NCBI RefSeq assembly: GCF_003818115.1
Contig: NZ_RPOI01000002.1
Coordinates: forward strand, 1 to 64,000
DNA: 64,000 nt
Source of the DNA: Citrobacter youngae
Lineage (GTDB): Bacteria; Pseudomonadota; Gammaproteobacteria; Enterobacterales; Enterobacteriaceae
Reading direction: 5' to 3'
Part shown: piece by piece, positions 10,639-25,172 of the stretch
Numbering within the stretch: position 1 is the stretch's first letter
How the letters are laid out: every line of letters starts with the position of its first letter
Made by a program: the position numbers and the translations under genes
Notes under the pieces: model-generated
What the model saw: the letters and a program-made list of their open reading frames with translations, nothing else
Database searches by the model: none
Told to the model about the DNA's origin: nothing

Positions 10639-11214
10639 ATGAAAAAAAACCTGCTGGGACTCACACTCGCCTCTTTATTATTCACGACCGGCTCTGCTAT
10701 CGCAGCGGATTACAAAATTGACAAAGAGGGACAGCATGCCTTTGTTAATTTCCGCATTCAGCATCTGGGATACAGCTGGCTGTACGGCACATTTAAAGAC
10801 TTCGACGGCACATTTACCTTTGACGAGAAAAATCCGGCTGCCGATAAAGTCAATGTCACCATCAACACCAACAGCGTTGATACCAATCATGCCGAACGTG
10901 ACAAACACCTGCGTAGTGCAGAATTCCTCAATGTGAGCAAGTTCCCGCAGGCCACCTTTACGTCCACCAGCGTGAAGAAAGAGGGCAACGATTTAGATAT
11001 CACCGGTAACCTGACCCTGAACGGCGTCACCAAACCGGTAACACTGGATGCAAAGTTGATGGGTCAAGGGGGCGATCCATGGGGTGGCACACGCGCCGGT
11101 TTTGAAGCTCAAGGGAAAATAAAGCTGAAGGATTTCAACATTACCACCGATCTCGGTCCCGCTTCGCAGGAAGTCGAATTAATTATCTCGGTGGAAGGCG
11201 TACAGCAGAAATAA
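10639..11214 (+). CDS. yceI: Periplasmic polyisoprenoid-binding-like protein YceI
   Basis: Secreted lipocalin-like protein of 191 residues. The signal peptide [20 protein letters not shown] is cut near AIAA|DYK. The YceI fold is supported by the family pattern [20 protein letters not shown] and the C-terminal [20 protein letters not shown]. Homologues bind ubiquinone or other isoprenoids, and E. coli YceI responds to high pH. Coupled to yceJ, so a quinone-related role for the pair is a fair inference. Confidence 0.93.
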   Translation: MKKNLLGLTLASLLFTTGSAIAADYKIDKEGQHAFVNFRIQHLGYSWLYGTFKDFDGTFTFDEKNPAADKVNVTINTNSVDTNHAERDKHLRSAEFLNVSKFPQATFTSTSVKKEGNDLDITGNLTLNGVTKPVTLDAKLMGQGGDPWGGTRAGFEAQGKIKLKDFNITTDLGPASQEVELIISVEGVQQK

Positions 11215-11223
11215 CATCCTATT

Positions 11224-11258
11224 GATGCCGGATGAGGCTTTTGCCGCCATCCGGCATC
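11224..11258. repeat. REP palindrome between yceI and trhO
   Basis: GATGCCGGATG at 11224-11234 is a perfect 11-bp inverted repeat with CATCCGGCATC at 11248-11258. It lies between the convergent yceI and trhO and could end or protect both transcripts. Confidence 0.85.
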
Positions 11259-11261
11259 GTG

Positions 11262-12314
11262 TTATTGCGCAGGATCGGGAATACCGAGCTTAGTATTTAA
11301 ACGACCACGCGATTTATTAAAGATCTTATTGCCATTCTCACGCCCCGCGCGACGGCGGCGCTGCTCTTCTTCCGGCAGTTCGCTCTCTTCACAACACAGT
11401 TCACTACAGCAGCCTTTATACTTTTGCGCACAGGCTGGACACTGTATAAACAGCAGATGGCAGCCATCGTTTTTGCAATTGGTATGGCTGTCACATGCGG
11501 TACCGCACTGATGACAATGCGAAATCACATCGTCAGAGATCCTCTCTCCCATGCGTTCATCGAAAACAAAATTTTTGCCGATAAAACGCACAGGCAGCCC
11601 CTGCTCACGCGCTTTGCGGGCATACTCAATAATGCCGCCCTCAATGTGCCAGACTTTGCTAAACCCGTTATGTTTCATCCAGGCACTGGCTTTCTCACAA
11701 CGAATCCCCCCGGTACAATACATAACGATTTTTTTATCCTTATGCTCCTGCATCATTTCTACCGCTTTCGGCAGCTGATCGCGGAAGGTGTCTGCCGGGA
11801 TCTCCAGCGCGTTTTCGAAGTGACCCACTTCATATTCATAGTGGTTGCGCATATCAATAAACACCGCATCCGGATCGTCCAGCATGGCATTCACTTCAGC
11901 TGCCTTCAGATAATCACCCACGTTGCTGGCGTCAAAATCAGGATCATCAATGCCATCCGCAACAATTCGCTCACGGACCTTCATGCGCAGAACCCAGAAA
12001 GATTTGCCGTCATCATCTAATGCAATATTGAGACGCAACCCGGATAATGCAGGATCAAATGCGTATAACTGTTGGCGAAACGCATCAACGTTACTTTGCG
12101 GTACACTGATTTGTGCGTTAATGCCTTCCCGTGCAAGATATACGCGGCCAAACACATTCAGTGTAGTGAACAGTTGATACAGTGCATCACGCGTTTGCTG
12201 AGGATCAGCGATGGTGAAATATTTATAGAATGAAATCGTCGTGCGCGGCTCAGATTCCGCCAGCATTTTAGCTTTGAGCGCGTCATTCGAAATGCGGTTG
12301 TGTAACACTGGCAT
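11262..12314 (-). CDS. trhO: tRNA uridine(34) hydroxylase TrhO (YceA)
   Basis: Oxygen-dependent enzyme that hydroxylates U34 of tRNAs, a step toward 5-methoxy- and 5-oxyacetyl-uridine. 350 residues, as in E. coli. Domains: an N-terminal acylphosphatase-like region (about 1-110), a rhodanese domain with the active-site loop CTGGIRC (cysteines near 179 and 185) and a cysteine-rich C-terminal tail (CHQCG...CKNDGC...CPAC). The start MPVLHNRIS is that of E. coli; six more codons are open upstream. It is divergent from lpxL. Confidence 0.94.
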   Translation of the reverse strand: MPVLHNRISNDALKAKMLAESEPRTTISFYKYFTIADPQQTRDALYQLFTTLNVFGRVYLAREGINAQISVPQSNVDAFRQQLYAFDPALSGLRLNIALDDDGKSFWVLRMKVRERIVADGIDDPDFDASNVGDYLKAAEVNAMLDDPDAVFIDMRNHYEYEVGHFENALEIPADTFRDQLPKAVEMMQEHKDKKIVMYCTGGIRCEKASAWMKHNGFSKVWHIEGGIIEYARKAREQGLPVRFIGKNFVFDERMGERISDDVISHCHQCGTACDSHTNCKNDGCHLLFIQCPACAQKYKGCCSELCCEESELPEEEQRRRRAGRENGNKIFNKSRGRLNTKLGIPDPAQ

Positions 12315-12533
12315 GGTGTACGTATCCTGCAATCAGTAAAAATGAAAATCGGCCGGCATGATAAAGCAAACTTCGCCAATTTACATCCACACATTTTACG
12401 CTACATTTCATACTTCACGATAAAAACGCAACAACAATTGATGGTTTAATCACCACTCTCCCGTCGTAAATTTTAGATACGCGCAAAAAAATGCGACAAT
12501 ACAGGGAATTGGTCGTTAGAAGACAGGATAGAC

Positions 12534-13454
12534 ATGACGAATTTACCCAAGTTTTCGGCTGCGCTACTGCATCCGCGTTATTGGTTAACCTGGCTGGGTA
12601 TTGGCATCCTTTGGTTAATCGTACAGTTACCCTACCCAGTGCTCTATAAATTGGGATGCGCATTAGGCCGTCTGGCATTACGCTTGATGAAACGTCGGGC
12701 AAAGATTGTTTCCCGCAATCTGGAACTGTGCTTCCCGCAAATGAGCGAGCAGGAACGCCAGCAGATGATGGTAAAAAACTTTGAGTCTGTCGGTATGGGC
12801 GTAATGGAAACCGGCATGGCCTGGTTTTGGTCCGACAGGCGAATATCACGCTGGACTGAAGTTATCGGAATGGAGCATATCCGGGACGTTCAGGCACAAA
12901 AGCGTGGGATCCTGTTAGTTGGTCTGCACTTTTTGACCCTCGAGTTGGGTGCACGCCAGTTTGGCTTACAAGAGCCGGGAATTGGTGTGTATCGTCCTAA
13001 CGACAATCCTCTGCTCGACTGGCTACAAACCTGGGGGCGTATGCGCTCCAATAAATCAATGCTCGATCGTAAAGACCTGAAAGGGATGATTAAAGCGTTG
13101 AAGAAAGGTGAAGTGGTCTGGTACGCGCCGGATCACGACTATGGCCCTCGCGCCAGTGTATTTGTGCCTTTGTTCGCCGTTGAACAGGCTGCGACGACGT
13201 CCGGAACCTGGATGCTGTCCCGAATGTCGAATGCCTGCCTGGTGCCATTTGTTCCCCGTCGCAAACCTGACGGCAAGGGGTATCAATTGATCATGCTGCC
13301 ACCGGAGTGTTCACCACCGCTGGACAATGCTGAAACAACGGCGGCCTGGATGAATAAAATCGTTGAAAAATGCATTATGATGGCCCCCGAGCAATACATG
13401 TGGTTACATCGCCGCTTCAAGACACGCCCTGAAGGTTCCCCGTCTCTGTACTGA
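12534..13454 (+). CDS. lpxL: Lipid A lauroyl acyltransferase LpxL
   Basis: Inner-membrane late acyltransferase that moves laurate from acyl-ACP onto Kdo2-lipid IV(A). 306 residues, as in E. coli. An N-terminal membrane anchor spans about residues 17-39. The family's catalytic HX4(D/E) motif is HFLTLE, with His at 132. The start [14 protein letters not shown] matches E. coli, with AGGA in front. Divergent from trhO and followed by mdtG on the same strand behind a stem-loop. Confidence 0.97.
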   Translation: MTNLPKFSAALLHPRYWLTWLGIGILWLIVQLPYPVLYKLGCALGRLALRLMKRRAKIVSRNLELCFPQMSEQERQQMMVKNFESVGMGVMETGMAWFWSDRRISRWTEVIGMEHIRDVQAQKRGILLVGLHFLTLELGARQFGLQEPGIGVYRPNDNPLLDWLQTWGRMRSNKSMLDRKDLKGMIKALKKGEVVWYAPDHDYGPRASVFVPLFAVEQAATTSGTWMLSRMSNACLVPFVPRRKPDGKGYQLIMLPPECSPPLDNAETTAAWMNKIVEKCIMMAPEQYMWLHRRFKTRPEGSPSLY

Positions 13455-13459
13455 GTCTT

Positions 13460-13483
13460 TGTTGCAGTCCTGTGGCTGCAACA
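13460..13483 (+). terminator. Stem-loop after lpxL, possible terminator
   Basis: TGTTGCAG (13460-13467) pairs with CTGCAACA (13476-13483). The downstream tract is pyrimidine-rich rather than pure T, so termination may be partial. Confidence 0.55.
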
Positions 13484-13607
13484 CCTTCTCTCCCCTTTTA
13501 GGTTTAACTGCTATCCGCATTGCAGCAACTATCAACCAGGCGCATAATTAGCCTGCTTATTTATATTTACTCGATAGCGCAAACAGCGCATCACACTGCG
13601 GATCGCT

Positions 13608-14828
13608 ATGTCACCCTCTGATGTCCCCATAAACTGGAAACGCAACCTTACCGTTGCCTGGCTGGGCTGTTTTTTAACCGGCGCAGCATTTAGCCTGGTC
13701 ATGCCATTTTTACCCCTTTACGTCGAGAGTCTTGGCGTGACGGATCACAGTGCCCTGAATATGTGGTCAGGGCTGGTATTCAGTATCACCTTCCTGTTTT
13801 CAGCGATTGCCTCACCTTTCTGGGGCGGACTGGCCGATCGTAAAGGCCGGAAAATCATGCTCTTACGCTCAGCACTGGGCATGTCCATCGTCATGCTGCT
13901 GATGGGGCTGGCGCAAAATATCTGGCAATTCTTGATCCTGCGCGCCCTGCTGGGTTTGCTCGGTGGATTTATTCCTAATGCCAACGCACTGATCGCAACC
14001 CAGGTGCCACGCAATAAAAGCGGCTGGGCGTTGGGGACACTTTCCACCGGCGGCGTCAGCGGTGCTTTACTTGGGCCACTGGCGGGCGGGTTACTCGCCG
14101 ATCAGTATGGTCTGCGCCCTGTATTTTTCATCACAGCCCTGGTGCTGTTGATCTGTTTTATTCTGACACTCTTTTTTATCCGTGAACGCTTCCAGCCAGT
14201 GAGCAAGAAAGAGATGCTGCACGTTCGCGAAGTCGTGACGTCGTTAAAGAATCCAAAGCTGGTGCTGAGCTTGTTTGTCACTACCCTGATAATTCAGGTT
14301 GCAACCGGCTCCATTGCGCCAATCCTGACGCTGTATGTACGGGAGCTTGCAGGTAATGTCAGCAATATCGCGTTTATCAGTGGGATGATTGCCTCTGTAC
14401 CCGGTGTTGCGGCCTTAATCAGTGCACCAAAGCTCGGCAAATTGGGTGACAGGATTGGTCCGGAGAAGATCCTGATCGTTGCATTGGTTATCTCCGTACT
14501 GCTGCTGATCCCAATGTCATTCGTCCAGACGCCCTGGCAGCTGGGCGTGCTGCGCTTTTTACTGGGTGCCGCTGATGGCGCATTGCTGCCTGCCGTACAG
14601 ACCTTGCTGGTGTATAACTCAACCAACCAAATCGCCGGGCGTATCTTTAGCTACAACCAGTCGTTTCGTGATATAGGCAACGTTACTGGGCCGTTAATGG
14701 GAGCTGCTATATCGGCAAATTATGGCTTCCGTGCCGTCTTCTGCGTCACCGCTGGTGTTGTGTTATTCAACGCAATCTACTCATGGAACAGTCTGCGCCG
14801 CCGCCGGGGATCTCAGGTCCTGGGATGA
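13608..14828 (+). CDS. mdtG: MFS multidrug transporter MdtG
   Basis: Twelve-segment major facilitator antiporter of 406 residues (E. coli MdtG 408), linked in E. coli to fosfomycin and deoxycholate resistance and induced by MarA/SoxS/Rob. The MFS loop motif is [12 protein letters not shown], and [17 protein letters not shown] is typical of the DHA1 group. The 153-bp upstream gap should contain the regulatory region; I could not assign a mar box with confidence. It converges on the AT-rich diguanylate cyclase gene, which is absent at this place in E. coli K-12. Confidence 0.94.
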   Translation: MSPSDVPINWKRNLTVAWLGCFLTGAAFSLVMPFLPLYVESLGVTDHSALNMWSGLVFSITFLFSAIASPFWGGLADRKGRKIMLLRSALGMSIVMLLMGLAQNIWQFLILRALLGLLGGFIPNANALIATQVPRNKSGWALGTLSTGGVSGALLGPLAGGLLADQYGLRPVFFITALVLLICFILTLFFIRERFQPVSKKEMLHVREVVTSLKNPKLVLSLFVTTLIIQVATGSIAPILTLYVRELAGNVSNIAFISGMIASVPGVAALISAPKLGKLGDRIGPEKILIVALVISVLLLIPMSFVQTPWQLGVLRFLLGAADGALLPAVQTLLVYNSTNQIAGRIFSYNQSFRDIGNVTGPLMGAAISANYGFRAVFCVTAGVVLFNAIYSWNSLRRRRGSQVLG

Positions 14829-14921
14829 TTTTGTGTATTCATTCTCAACGGTCCCCCTAACATATCAATTGGTTTAATATGGGGGATACGCAGAGTGAAC
14901 TCAATAACGCTTAATATTATT

Positions 14922-16253
14922 CTAGCTGTTATAGTAAACCACTTTATTTCTCCCTGAGTTTTTCGCATCATACAGCGCAGCATCGGCATATGATACGACT
15001 TTGTCAGCAGAATAATCATCAGATTTACTACAATATACACCGATGCTGATTGTCATTTTCTCTTTCAGGCCATATATATTGGGCTCCGCTGTTTCAGTCT
15101 CAACATTTTTTCTTATTCTTTCCGCAACAAACATTGCTTCAGCTTTATCTTTACACTTAATCAGGAGCCCAAACTCTTCCCCACCAATTCTCGCAAAAAT
15201 GTCTGAGTCCCTGATCGATTTATTGACAATATCAACAATGCTCTTTATAACGTGATCGCCTTCCTGATGGCCATAAGAATCATTGATGCGTTTGAATTTA
15301 TCTATATCCAGTATCATTATACAAATAGCACCTTTTACTAAAGATGATTTTAGTGCCTTATAGAATAATTTTCGGTTATATATCTTAGTCATCGCATCTT
15401 TTATTGCTGAATCCGCCTCTCTCTTAAGAATAATGAACGTGTTGTACATTAATATAGATATGATACTTAAGGTGCTGATAACTTCGATTCCCCTACTGAC
15501 ATACCAAATATACATACTATATTCATCCAGACTCAACAGCAGAACATTCGTCAGGATTGCAGAGCAACACAGTAACGCGATGCTTTTCCATAAGATACCA
15601 TGCATTTTTGTTTTCACTGACAGATACAACAAAACCATTCCCCATGAAATAATCAGTGAATATATGTAGCCAATATGCCAGTGCACCGTTTTATTGTCAG
15701 TTTTGTGACTGGTAATTTCAATCGTAACATCAGCGTTATAACTTGATAAGTTATGCGAAAGGAATGCAATTGCCAGCATAATCAACAATGCTATAATTAT
15801 GTAGCATGGTTCTCTTTCTTTAGTCTCAATAACTGTGGAAGCCGCTTTATAAGCTTTCAATGATACAAAAAGTAATGCGATAAAACTAACTTGCCTAAAA
15901 TAATAGAAGATAGCGATATCATTTGTGCGTTTTTCTATCAAAACGCTATCATTAATTAAATTCTGAACGATATATATAGTTTCTATAAGATAGATATTAT
16001 TACTAAGGAATGCCATTCCTAATATCATTAGGTATGTTAGATCTTTCCTGCAAAGGTATTGAAAAAGCATAAAAAGAAAAACAATGCCGTACAGAAAAAA
16101 TAACCCAACGATGATTATTAAATATGTTGTTTGAGGTACACTCTGCACTTCTAACTGATACTGAGAAAGACACACACCAGCAATAAAATAGCTGACTAAG
16201 CAAGTAATGTAAAAGTTCATCAACCTGCTATTGTTTGAATTACTATTATCCAT
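14922..16253 (-). CDS. Membrane-bound diguanylate cyclase (GGDEF)
   Basis: Predicted synthesis of cyclic di-GMP from two GTP at the inner membrane. The N-terminal half (about 1-280) has seven or eight hydrophobic segments and looks like a MASE-type sensor; no periplasmic PAS or Cache domain is evident. The C-terminal GGDEF domain is complete: DIDKFKRINDSYGHQEGD, active site GGEEF at about 357, and an RxxD inhibitory site (RDSD) five residues before it, so product inhibition is likely. The start MDNSNSNNS (16253) is favoured by AGGG six bases upstream; a Met ten codons earlier lacks a ribosome site. The gene is clearly AT-rich compared with its neighbours, and E. coli K-12 has nothing here. 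I cannot assign it to a named cyclase. Confidence 0.9.
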   Translation of the reverse strand: MDNSNSNNSRLMNFYITCLVSYFIAGVCLSQYQLEVQSVPQTTYLIIIVGLFFLYGIVFLFMLFQYLCRKDLTYLMILGMAFLSNNIYLIETIYIVQNLINDSVLIEKRTNDIAIFYYFRQVSFIALLFVSLKAYKAASTVIETKEREPCYIIIALLIMLAIAFLSHNLSSYNADVTIEITSHKTDNKTVHWHIGYIYSLIISWGMVLLYLSVKTKMHGILWKSIALLCCSAILTNVLLLSLDEYSMYIWYVSRGIEVISTLSIISILMYNTFIILKREADSAIKDAMTKIYNRKLFYKALKSSLVKGAICIMILDIDKFKRINDSYGHQEGDHVIKSIVDIVNKSIRDSDIFARIGGEEFGLLIKCKDKAEAMFVAERIRKNVETETAEPNIYGLKEKMTISIGVYCSKSDDYSADKVVSYADAALYDAKNSGRNKVVYYNS

Positions 16254-16915
16254 AACAGCCCTGGCAAGAATCCTATTTTGCATTTTATATATTAAGCCAT
16301 TATCTTTTGCAAATTAATAATTTATAATTCTTTCAATAATGACAATCTTATTTATAACGCATGTTATTATTCATTGAATGTTATGGATGTTTTCTTATAC
16401 TTTGTTATACATTAACATATTTATCACATATATAATGATTAACAATATCATTTATGGATATCTAACTTAAACAAATATCGATACTTTAAGACGTAATACT
16501 CACGCGCGTCACTTTTTGCCTTACTCTTTAATTTCAATTAGTTATAATAAAAACCTTATATAAATTATATTGTTTCATCCGCTATAAAGTATGGCTTGCA
16601 GTCTATTCAATCACCCCCTTTAAACTATGACATCCTCACTCATGGTGCTCCTGCATAACCACTTGAGTTTAATACACTCCAACCGATTCTTAAAAACTTA
16701 AGGTTTGCTGTTCATGAAACGTATTGGCGGTAGGGTTCCCCCGTGTTTTTGTTGTTCCAGGAAGCACCACAACCGAGTGGTTATGGTAAGAAACACTCGA
16801 TGCTTCAAGCCGTTGCATACCTGAAACTTCGCGATAAACGAATGCTTTGACAGTTCTCACCACACCACCTATATCTTTTTATTAAGCCAATCACCCATGC
16901 GATCAGGATGCGAAT
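16254..16915. other. Long intergenic region between the cyclase and msyB
   Basis: The first 350 bp or so are extremely AT-rich and probably contain the cyclase promoter (leftward). From about 16,600 the composition returns to normal. That part has two crossing inverted repeats: CATAACCACT at 16654-16663 with AGTGGTTATG at 16776-16785 (perfect), and GGTGCTCCTG at 16644-16653 with CAGGAAGCACC at 16758-16768. A 36-codon ORF (16714-16824, starting MKRIGGRVPP) has AAGG 11 bases upstream; I regard it as only a possibility. No known RNA family was recognised. Confidence 0.5.
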
Positions 16916-17296
16916 ATGAATGCCTTGTACCCCACCCTTGAAGAAGCCATTGATGCAGCACGTGAAGAGTTTCTGGCTGATAATCCAGGTCTTGAATCTG
17001 ACGAAGCCAGCGTCCAGCAGCTGAACGTACAAAAGTACGTGCTACAGGATGGCGATATCATGTGGCAAGCTGAGTTTTTTGCCGACGAAGATGATGGCGA
17101 AGGCGAATGTTTACCCATGCTGAGCGGTGAAGCGGCACAAAGCGTTTTTGATGGTGACTATGATGAGATTGATATTCGCCAGGAGTGGCAGGAGGAAAAT
17201 ACGCTCCACGAATGGGATGAGGGTGAATTTCAACTGGAGCCTCCCCTTGACACAGAGGAAGGCCAGACCGCAGCCGATGAATGGGATGAACGATAG
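16916..17296 (+). CDS. msyB: Acidic protein MsyB
   Basis: Very acidic cytoplasmic protein of 126 residues (E. coli 124). In E. coli, extra copies suppress secY and secA temperature-sensitive mutants, and the gene is induced in stationary phase. The C-terminus carries an Asp/Glu-rich tail, EWDEGEFQLEPPLDTEEG. The N-terminal YPTLEEAIDAAREEFLADNPG is almost that of E. coli. Its stop codon abuts the stop codon of yceK with no base between them. Confidence 0.95.
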   Translation: MNALYPTLEEAIDAAREEFLADNPGLESDEASVQQLNVQKYVLQDGDIMWQAEFFADEDDGEGECLPMLSGEAAQSVFDGDYDEIDIRQEWQEENTLHEWDEGEFQLEPPLDTEEGQTAADEWDER

Positions 17297-17536
17297 TTAC
17301 TCGTAAGGCCCATGGTGTATATCGAGCGGTAATAGCAACGTATCAAACACCAGCGAAAACGGCAGATCCAGGATGGTGACGTAACGCCACGCAGAGTCCC
17401 GGACATCCCATTGCACGCCTGGATAGTATTGATTTCCGTGTCCTTGTCCGGGGATCGTCCGGCTAATAATGCTGCCGCATCCGCTCAGAAGAAAGACCAT
17501 CATTCCCACAGCCAGTATTCGCACTGGATACCTCAT
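17297..17536 (-). CDS. yceK: Lipoprotein YceK (DUF1375)
   Basis: Small envelope lipoprotein of 79 residues. The signal peptide ends in LLSGC with the lipidated cysteine at residue 20. The mature part, GSIISRTIPGQGHGNQYYPG, is identical to that of E. coli YceK, as is the tail DIHHGPYE. Function unknown. Convergent with msyB at zero distance; a bidirectional terminator separates it from opgH. Confidence 0.92.
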   Translation of the reverse strand: MRYPVRILAVGMMVFLLSGCGSIISRTIPGQGHGNQYYPGVQWDVRDSAWRYVTILDLPFSLVFDTLLLPLDIHHGPYE

Positions 17537-17555
17537 GACTTTTTATTCAGTATAA

Positions 17556-17586
17556 AAAAATACCGGCTCCAGGCCGGTATTTTTAC
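17556..17586. terminator. Terminator between yceK and opgH
   Basis: ATACCGGC pairs with GCCGGTAT around TCCAG (about 17560-17580), flanked by A and T runs. In the leftward direction it follows opgH. Confidence 0.85.
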
Positions 17587-17597
17587 GTTTCACACGC

Positions 17598-21777
<4,180 letters not shown>

Positions 21778-21925
21778 TCATGGTTTAAGCAGGTTCGCCT
21801 GCCTGTTTTCACTTTGAGTGCTTATCCTGGAGACAGGTTGTTGGACTTCGTGTAGGGTTGCCTTCGAATGTAACCATAATTCGTCTTAGGGATAAGACGA
21901 AAAGTCTGAGAATACGTAACTGTCT

Positions 21926-23086
21926 ATGAGCTCTGTATCTCCACCACGTGAATATTTTCTGGATTCCATCCGTGCCTGGCTGATGTTGTTGGGGATTCCC
22001 TTCCATATCTCGCTGATCTACTCCACACATACCTGGCATGTGAACAGCGCAGAACCGTCATGGATATTGACCCTCTTTAACGATTTCATACATGCATTTC
22101 GCATGCAGGTCTTCTTTGTTATTTCGGGTTACTTTTCATACATGCTGTTTTTGCGCTACCCCTTAAAGCGGTGGTGGAAAGTGCGTGTTGAACGCGTGGG
22201 GATCCCTATGCTGACCGCCATCCCGCTACTCACACTGCCGCAATTTATCATGCTGCAATATGTGAAAGGCAAAGCCGACAGTTGGCATACTCTCAGTGGG
22301 TACGATAAATACAACGCACTGGCATGGGAGCTGATTTCTCATCTGTGGTTTTTACTCGTCCTTGTCGTTTTAACAACCGTGAGTATGTGGGTGTTTAGCC
22401 AAATGAAACACTGGTTGACGAGCCCCGATGGCGTCAGCACGTCCACGATATCGATGACAAAACTGACGTTGATCTTTTTGTTGCTTGGCGTCGGATACGC
22501 CGCCGTCAGAAGAACAATTTTTATCGTCTACCCGTCTATTCTCAGCGATGGCATGTTTAATTTTATCGTCATGCAAACGCTGTTCTATGTGCCGTTCTTT
22601 ATGCTCGGCGCGCTGGCGTTTATCAATCCGCAGTTGAAAGCACTGTTCACAACGCCCTCGCGCAGCTGCACGTTAGGCGCGGCATGCGCTTTTATGGCTT
22701 ATCTGCTCAATCAACGCTATGGAAACGGCGATGCCTGGATGTATGAAACCGAATACGTGATAACAATGGTGATGGGACTGTGGATGGTTAACGTCGTTTT
22801 CTCGCTCGGCCACCGTTTATTGAATTTCCAGTCAGCCCGTGTCACCTACTTTGTCAATGCATCACTGTTTATCTATCTGGTGCATCATCCGTTAACGCTG
22901 TTTTTCGGCGCCTATATCACACCGCACATTACATCAAACCTGCTGGGTTTTCTCTGTGGGCTGCTATTTGTTGTCGGGATTGCGGTAATATTGTACGAAA
23001 TCCACTTGCGGATACCGGTGCTGAAGTTCCTCTTTTCAGGGAAACCCATCGTTAAGCAGGATAAAAGCAAGGCCATTGCCGGATAG
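21926..23086 (+). CDS. opgC: Glucans biosynthesis protein C (succinyltransferase)
   Basis: Inner-membrane acyltransferase-3 family protein (386 residues; E. coli 385) that adds succinyl groups to periplasmic glucans. About ten membrane segments. Family residues are seen in [20 protein letters not shown] near the N-terminus and [14 protein letters not shown]. Divergent from opgGH, an arrangement that keeps the pathway together. A terminator-like hairpin downstream lies within the coding end of the convergent clsC. Confidence 0.95.
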   Translation: MSSVSPPREYFLDSIRAWLMLLGIPFHISLIYSTHTWHVNSAEPSWILTLFNDFIHAFRMQVFFVISGYFSYMLFLRYPLKRWWKVRVERVGIPMLTAIPLLTLPQFIMLQYVKGKADSWHTLSGYDKYNALAWELISHLWFLLVLVVLTTVSMWVFSQMKHWLTSPDGVSTSTISMTKLTLIFLLLGVGYAAVRRTIFIVYPSILSDGMFNFIVMQTLFYVPFFMLGALAFINPQLKALFTTPSRSCTLGAACAFMAYLLNQRYGNGDAWMYETEYVITMVMGLWMVNVVFSLGHRLLNFQSARVTYFVNASLFIYLVHHPLTLFFGAYITPHITSNLLGFLCGLLFVVGIAVILYEIHLRIPVLKFLFSGKPIVKQDKSKAIAG

Positions 23087-23106
23087 CAGGCCTGTCATTG
23101 CATGGT

Positions 23107-24528
23107 TCAGAGCAACCATTCAATCGGTAATACAGAGGCCAGCCTCACCAGAACCCGCTTCCAGAATCCTGTGGCGGGTTCTTTTTTCACTACCCGCTCA
23201 CTGCCGCCAGGACAATCTACCCAGTTTATCCGACCCCAGCGGTCCAGGCGCAATTGCCAGGCCACATCACGCTGGCTTTGCATAAAGCGTTTATGAATCA
23301 ATGACGCCAGCACTTCACTCTCAATCACAAATCCCATTTCCGTATTGAGCAACGTTGAGCGCGGATCAAAATTAAGCGAGCCGATGAAGACTTTGCGGCC
23401 ATCAATGCTGAAGGTTTTCGCATGCAGACTAGAGCCTGAATTGCCGGTCAACCCGCGATCGTGTACCACCGTACCGCGATCGCGGGTTGGTTTTAGCTCA
23501 TACAGTTCTACACCATAGCGCAGCAATTTTTTCCGCCAGCGCGCATATCCTGCATGCACAATTGCCACATCATTCGCGGCCAGCGAGTTAGTTAAAATAG
23601 CAATCTTTACCCCTTTTCGGACCAGGCGCAGGAGTTGTGCGACTCCGGCACGTGTCGGCACAAAGTAAGCGGAAATAATATCAATACGCTCAGTGGGTGA
23701 GCCCATGACGTCAAACAAACGCTGCGGTAATAGCGAGTGACGCGGCGCTTTCCCCTCTCCTTTTGCCGGATCGTCACTGAGCAGGCGCGTTTTAGCCCAA
23801 ATCAGCGACAGTGAACCCTGGTCAAGATGCGTCATAAACTGGCTGGTCTCCAGTTTGTGCAAATAGCGTCGGGTAATATCGTCGTTATACCAGGATTCAG
23901 GTAGTTCAATACGTTGAGTCGTTTCTGGTTCAGACAACTCCAGGACTCTTTGTAACGTTGAAACTGACTGACATTGCCAGTATCGCTCAAAATCATCCGC
24001 GACCTCTTTCACCACTGGACCGATGGCCATCACGTCAAGATCGGAAAACAACGGTTCTTCACCCGCACCAAAATAGGCATCTCCGATATTACGCCCGCCG
24101 ACCAGCGTCACTACACCGTCCGCGGTATAACTTTTATTGTGCATGCGGCGATTGAGCCGGGCGAAATCGGTTAAATACCCCAATGCGCGAAGGATGCGAA
24201 ATGAAAAGGGATTAAACAGGCGGACTTCAATATTTGGATGGTTATCCAACAGACGCAGCGTGTCATCAAGGCCCGGAGTGTTGTTATCATCCAACAGCAA
24301 ACGAACCCGTACCCCGCGTTTCGCCGCGGCCAGCAGAACAGAAAACAGCAGCAGCCCGGACATGTCGTTCTCCCAGATGTAATACTGCACATCCAGCGTT
24401 CGTTCCGCCATTTCTGTCAGCCGATAACGGGCTGCGAAAGCATCCAGACTGTCATCCAGTGCCAGAATGCCGCACTGGTCCGGATGGCTTGCGCACAATG
24501 GGGTAATGGCACGCTCAAGTCGCGTCAT
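23107..24528 (-). CDS. clsC: Cardiolipin synthase C
   Basis: Phospholipase D superfamily enzyme that makes cardiolipin from phosphatidylglycerol and phosphatidylethanolamine at the inner membrane. Two HKD motifs are intact: HNKSYTAD (His130, Lys132, Asp137) followed by GGRNIGD, and HAKTFSID followed by GSLNFD. The start MTRLERAITPL gives 473 residues as in E. coli. It begins one base after the ymdB stop, so it is probably translated by coupling; MITRPDM six codons earlier is an alternative with AAGG in front. E. coli ClsC works with YmdB's gene product in the same operon. Confidence 0.94.
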   Translation of the reverse strand: MTRLERAITPLCASHPDQCGILALDDSLDAFAARYRLTEMAERTLDVQYYIWENDMSGLLLFSVLLAAAKRGVRVRLLLDDNNTPGLDDTLRLLDNHPNIEVRLFNPFSFRILRALGYLTDFARLNRRMHNKSYTADGVVTLVGGRNIGDAYFGAGEEPLFSDLDVMAIGPVVKEVADDFERYWQCQSVSTLQRVLELSEPETTQRIELPESWYNDDITRRYLHKLETSQFMTHLDQGSLSLIWAKTRLLSDDPAKGEGKAPRHSLLPQRLFDVMGSPTERIDIISAYFVPTRAGVAQLLRLVRKGVKIAILTNSLAANDVAIVHAGYARWRKKLLRYGVELYELKPTRDRGTVVHDRGLTGNSGSSLHAKTFSIDGRKVFIGSLNFDPRSTLLNTEMGFVIESEVLASLIHKRFMQSQRDVAWQLRLDRWGRINWVDCPGGSERVVKKEPATGFWKRVLVRLASVLPIEWLL

Positions 24529-24529
24529 A

Positions 24530-25072
24530 TCAGGCCGTGTTATCATCGCCTTGTTGGGTGAGTAATCTCTTGTATAACCTGGCATTTTCCTCATCAAAAC
24601 ACACGAAGTAGATTTGATCAGGTAGCGCACGGCGGGTGATAAATTTTTGCACCGTATTCACCGCAATCTCCGCCGCCGCTGCACGTGGATATCCGTAGGC
24701 TCCGGTGCTGATAGCCGGGAACGCAATGGATTGATAGCCATTGGCCAGTGCCAGTTGTAATGAATTGAGATAGGCCTCTTCAAGGCGTTCTGCTTCATGA
24801 TGATCGCCGCCCTGCCAGACGGGCCCAACAGTGTGGATCACCGCTTTGGCGGGAAGATTTCCCGCCAGGGTGATAACCGCATGGCCGGTTGGGCATTCGC
24901 CCTGTTGCTGTAATACCTGTTTGCAGGCCTCCAACAGTGCAGGTCCAGCAACGCGATGAATCGCTCCATCAACGCCACCGCCGCCCAGCAACGAGGAGTT
25001 GGCCGCATTGACAATCACATCAACGGCGATTGTCGTAATGTCGCCCTGTAAAACATGAACACGCGATTGCAT
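24530..25072 (-). CDS. ymdB: Macrodomain O-acetyl-ADP-ribose deacetylase YmdB
   Basis: Cytoplasmic macrodomain protein that hydrolyses O-acetyl-ADP-ribose; in E. coli it also binds and inhibits RNase III and affects biofilm. 180 residues (E. coli 177). Ligand-binding motifs are seen: [22 protein letters not shown] (Asn and Asp of the active site) and [15 protein letters not shown]. The start [12 protein letters not shown] has GGGGAA upstream. Operon with clsC downstream; in E. coli ymdA and csgC lie just upstream, as here. Confidence 0.95.
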   Translation of the reverse strand: MQSRVHVLQGDITTIAVDVIVNAANSSLLGGGGVDGAIHRVAGPALLEACKQVLQQQGECPTGHAVITLAGNLPAKAVIHTVGPVWQGGDHHEAERLEEAYLNSLQLALANGYQSIAFPAISTGAYGYPRAAAAEIAVNTVQKFITRRALPDQIYFVCFDEENARLYKRLLTQQGDDNTA

Positions 25073-25172
25073 AAGTTCCCCCTGACAAAACACTCTCCGT
25101 TAAGTGTACAGCAGGGTTTTCTATGAAATCTCACTTTTTAACTATACAGGTGCATATCTACGCCAGAACGAT

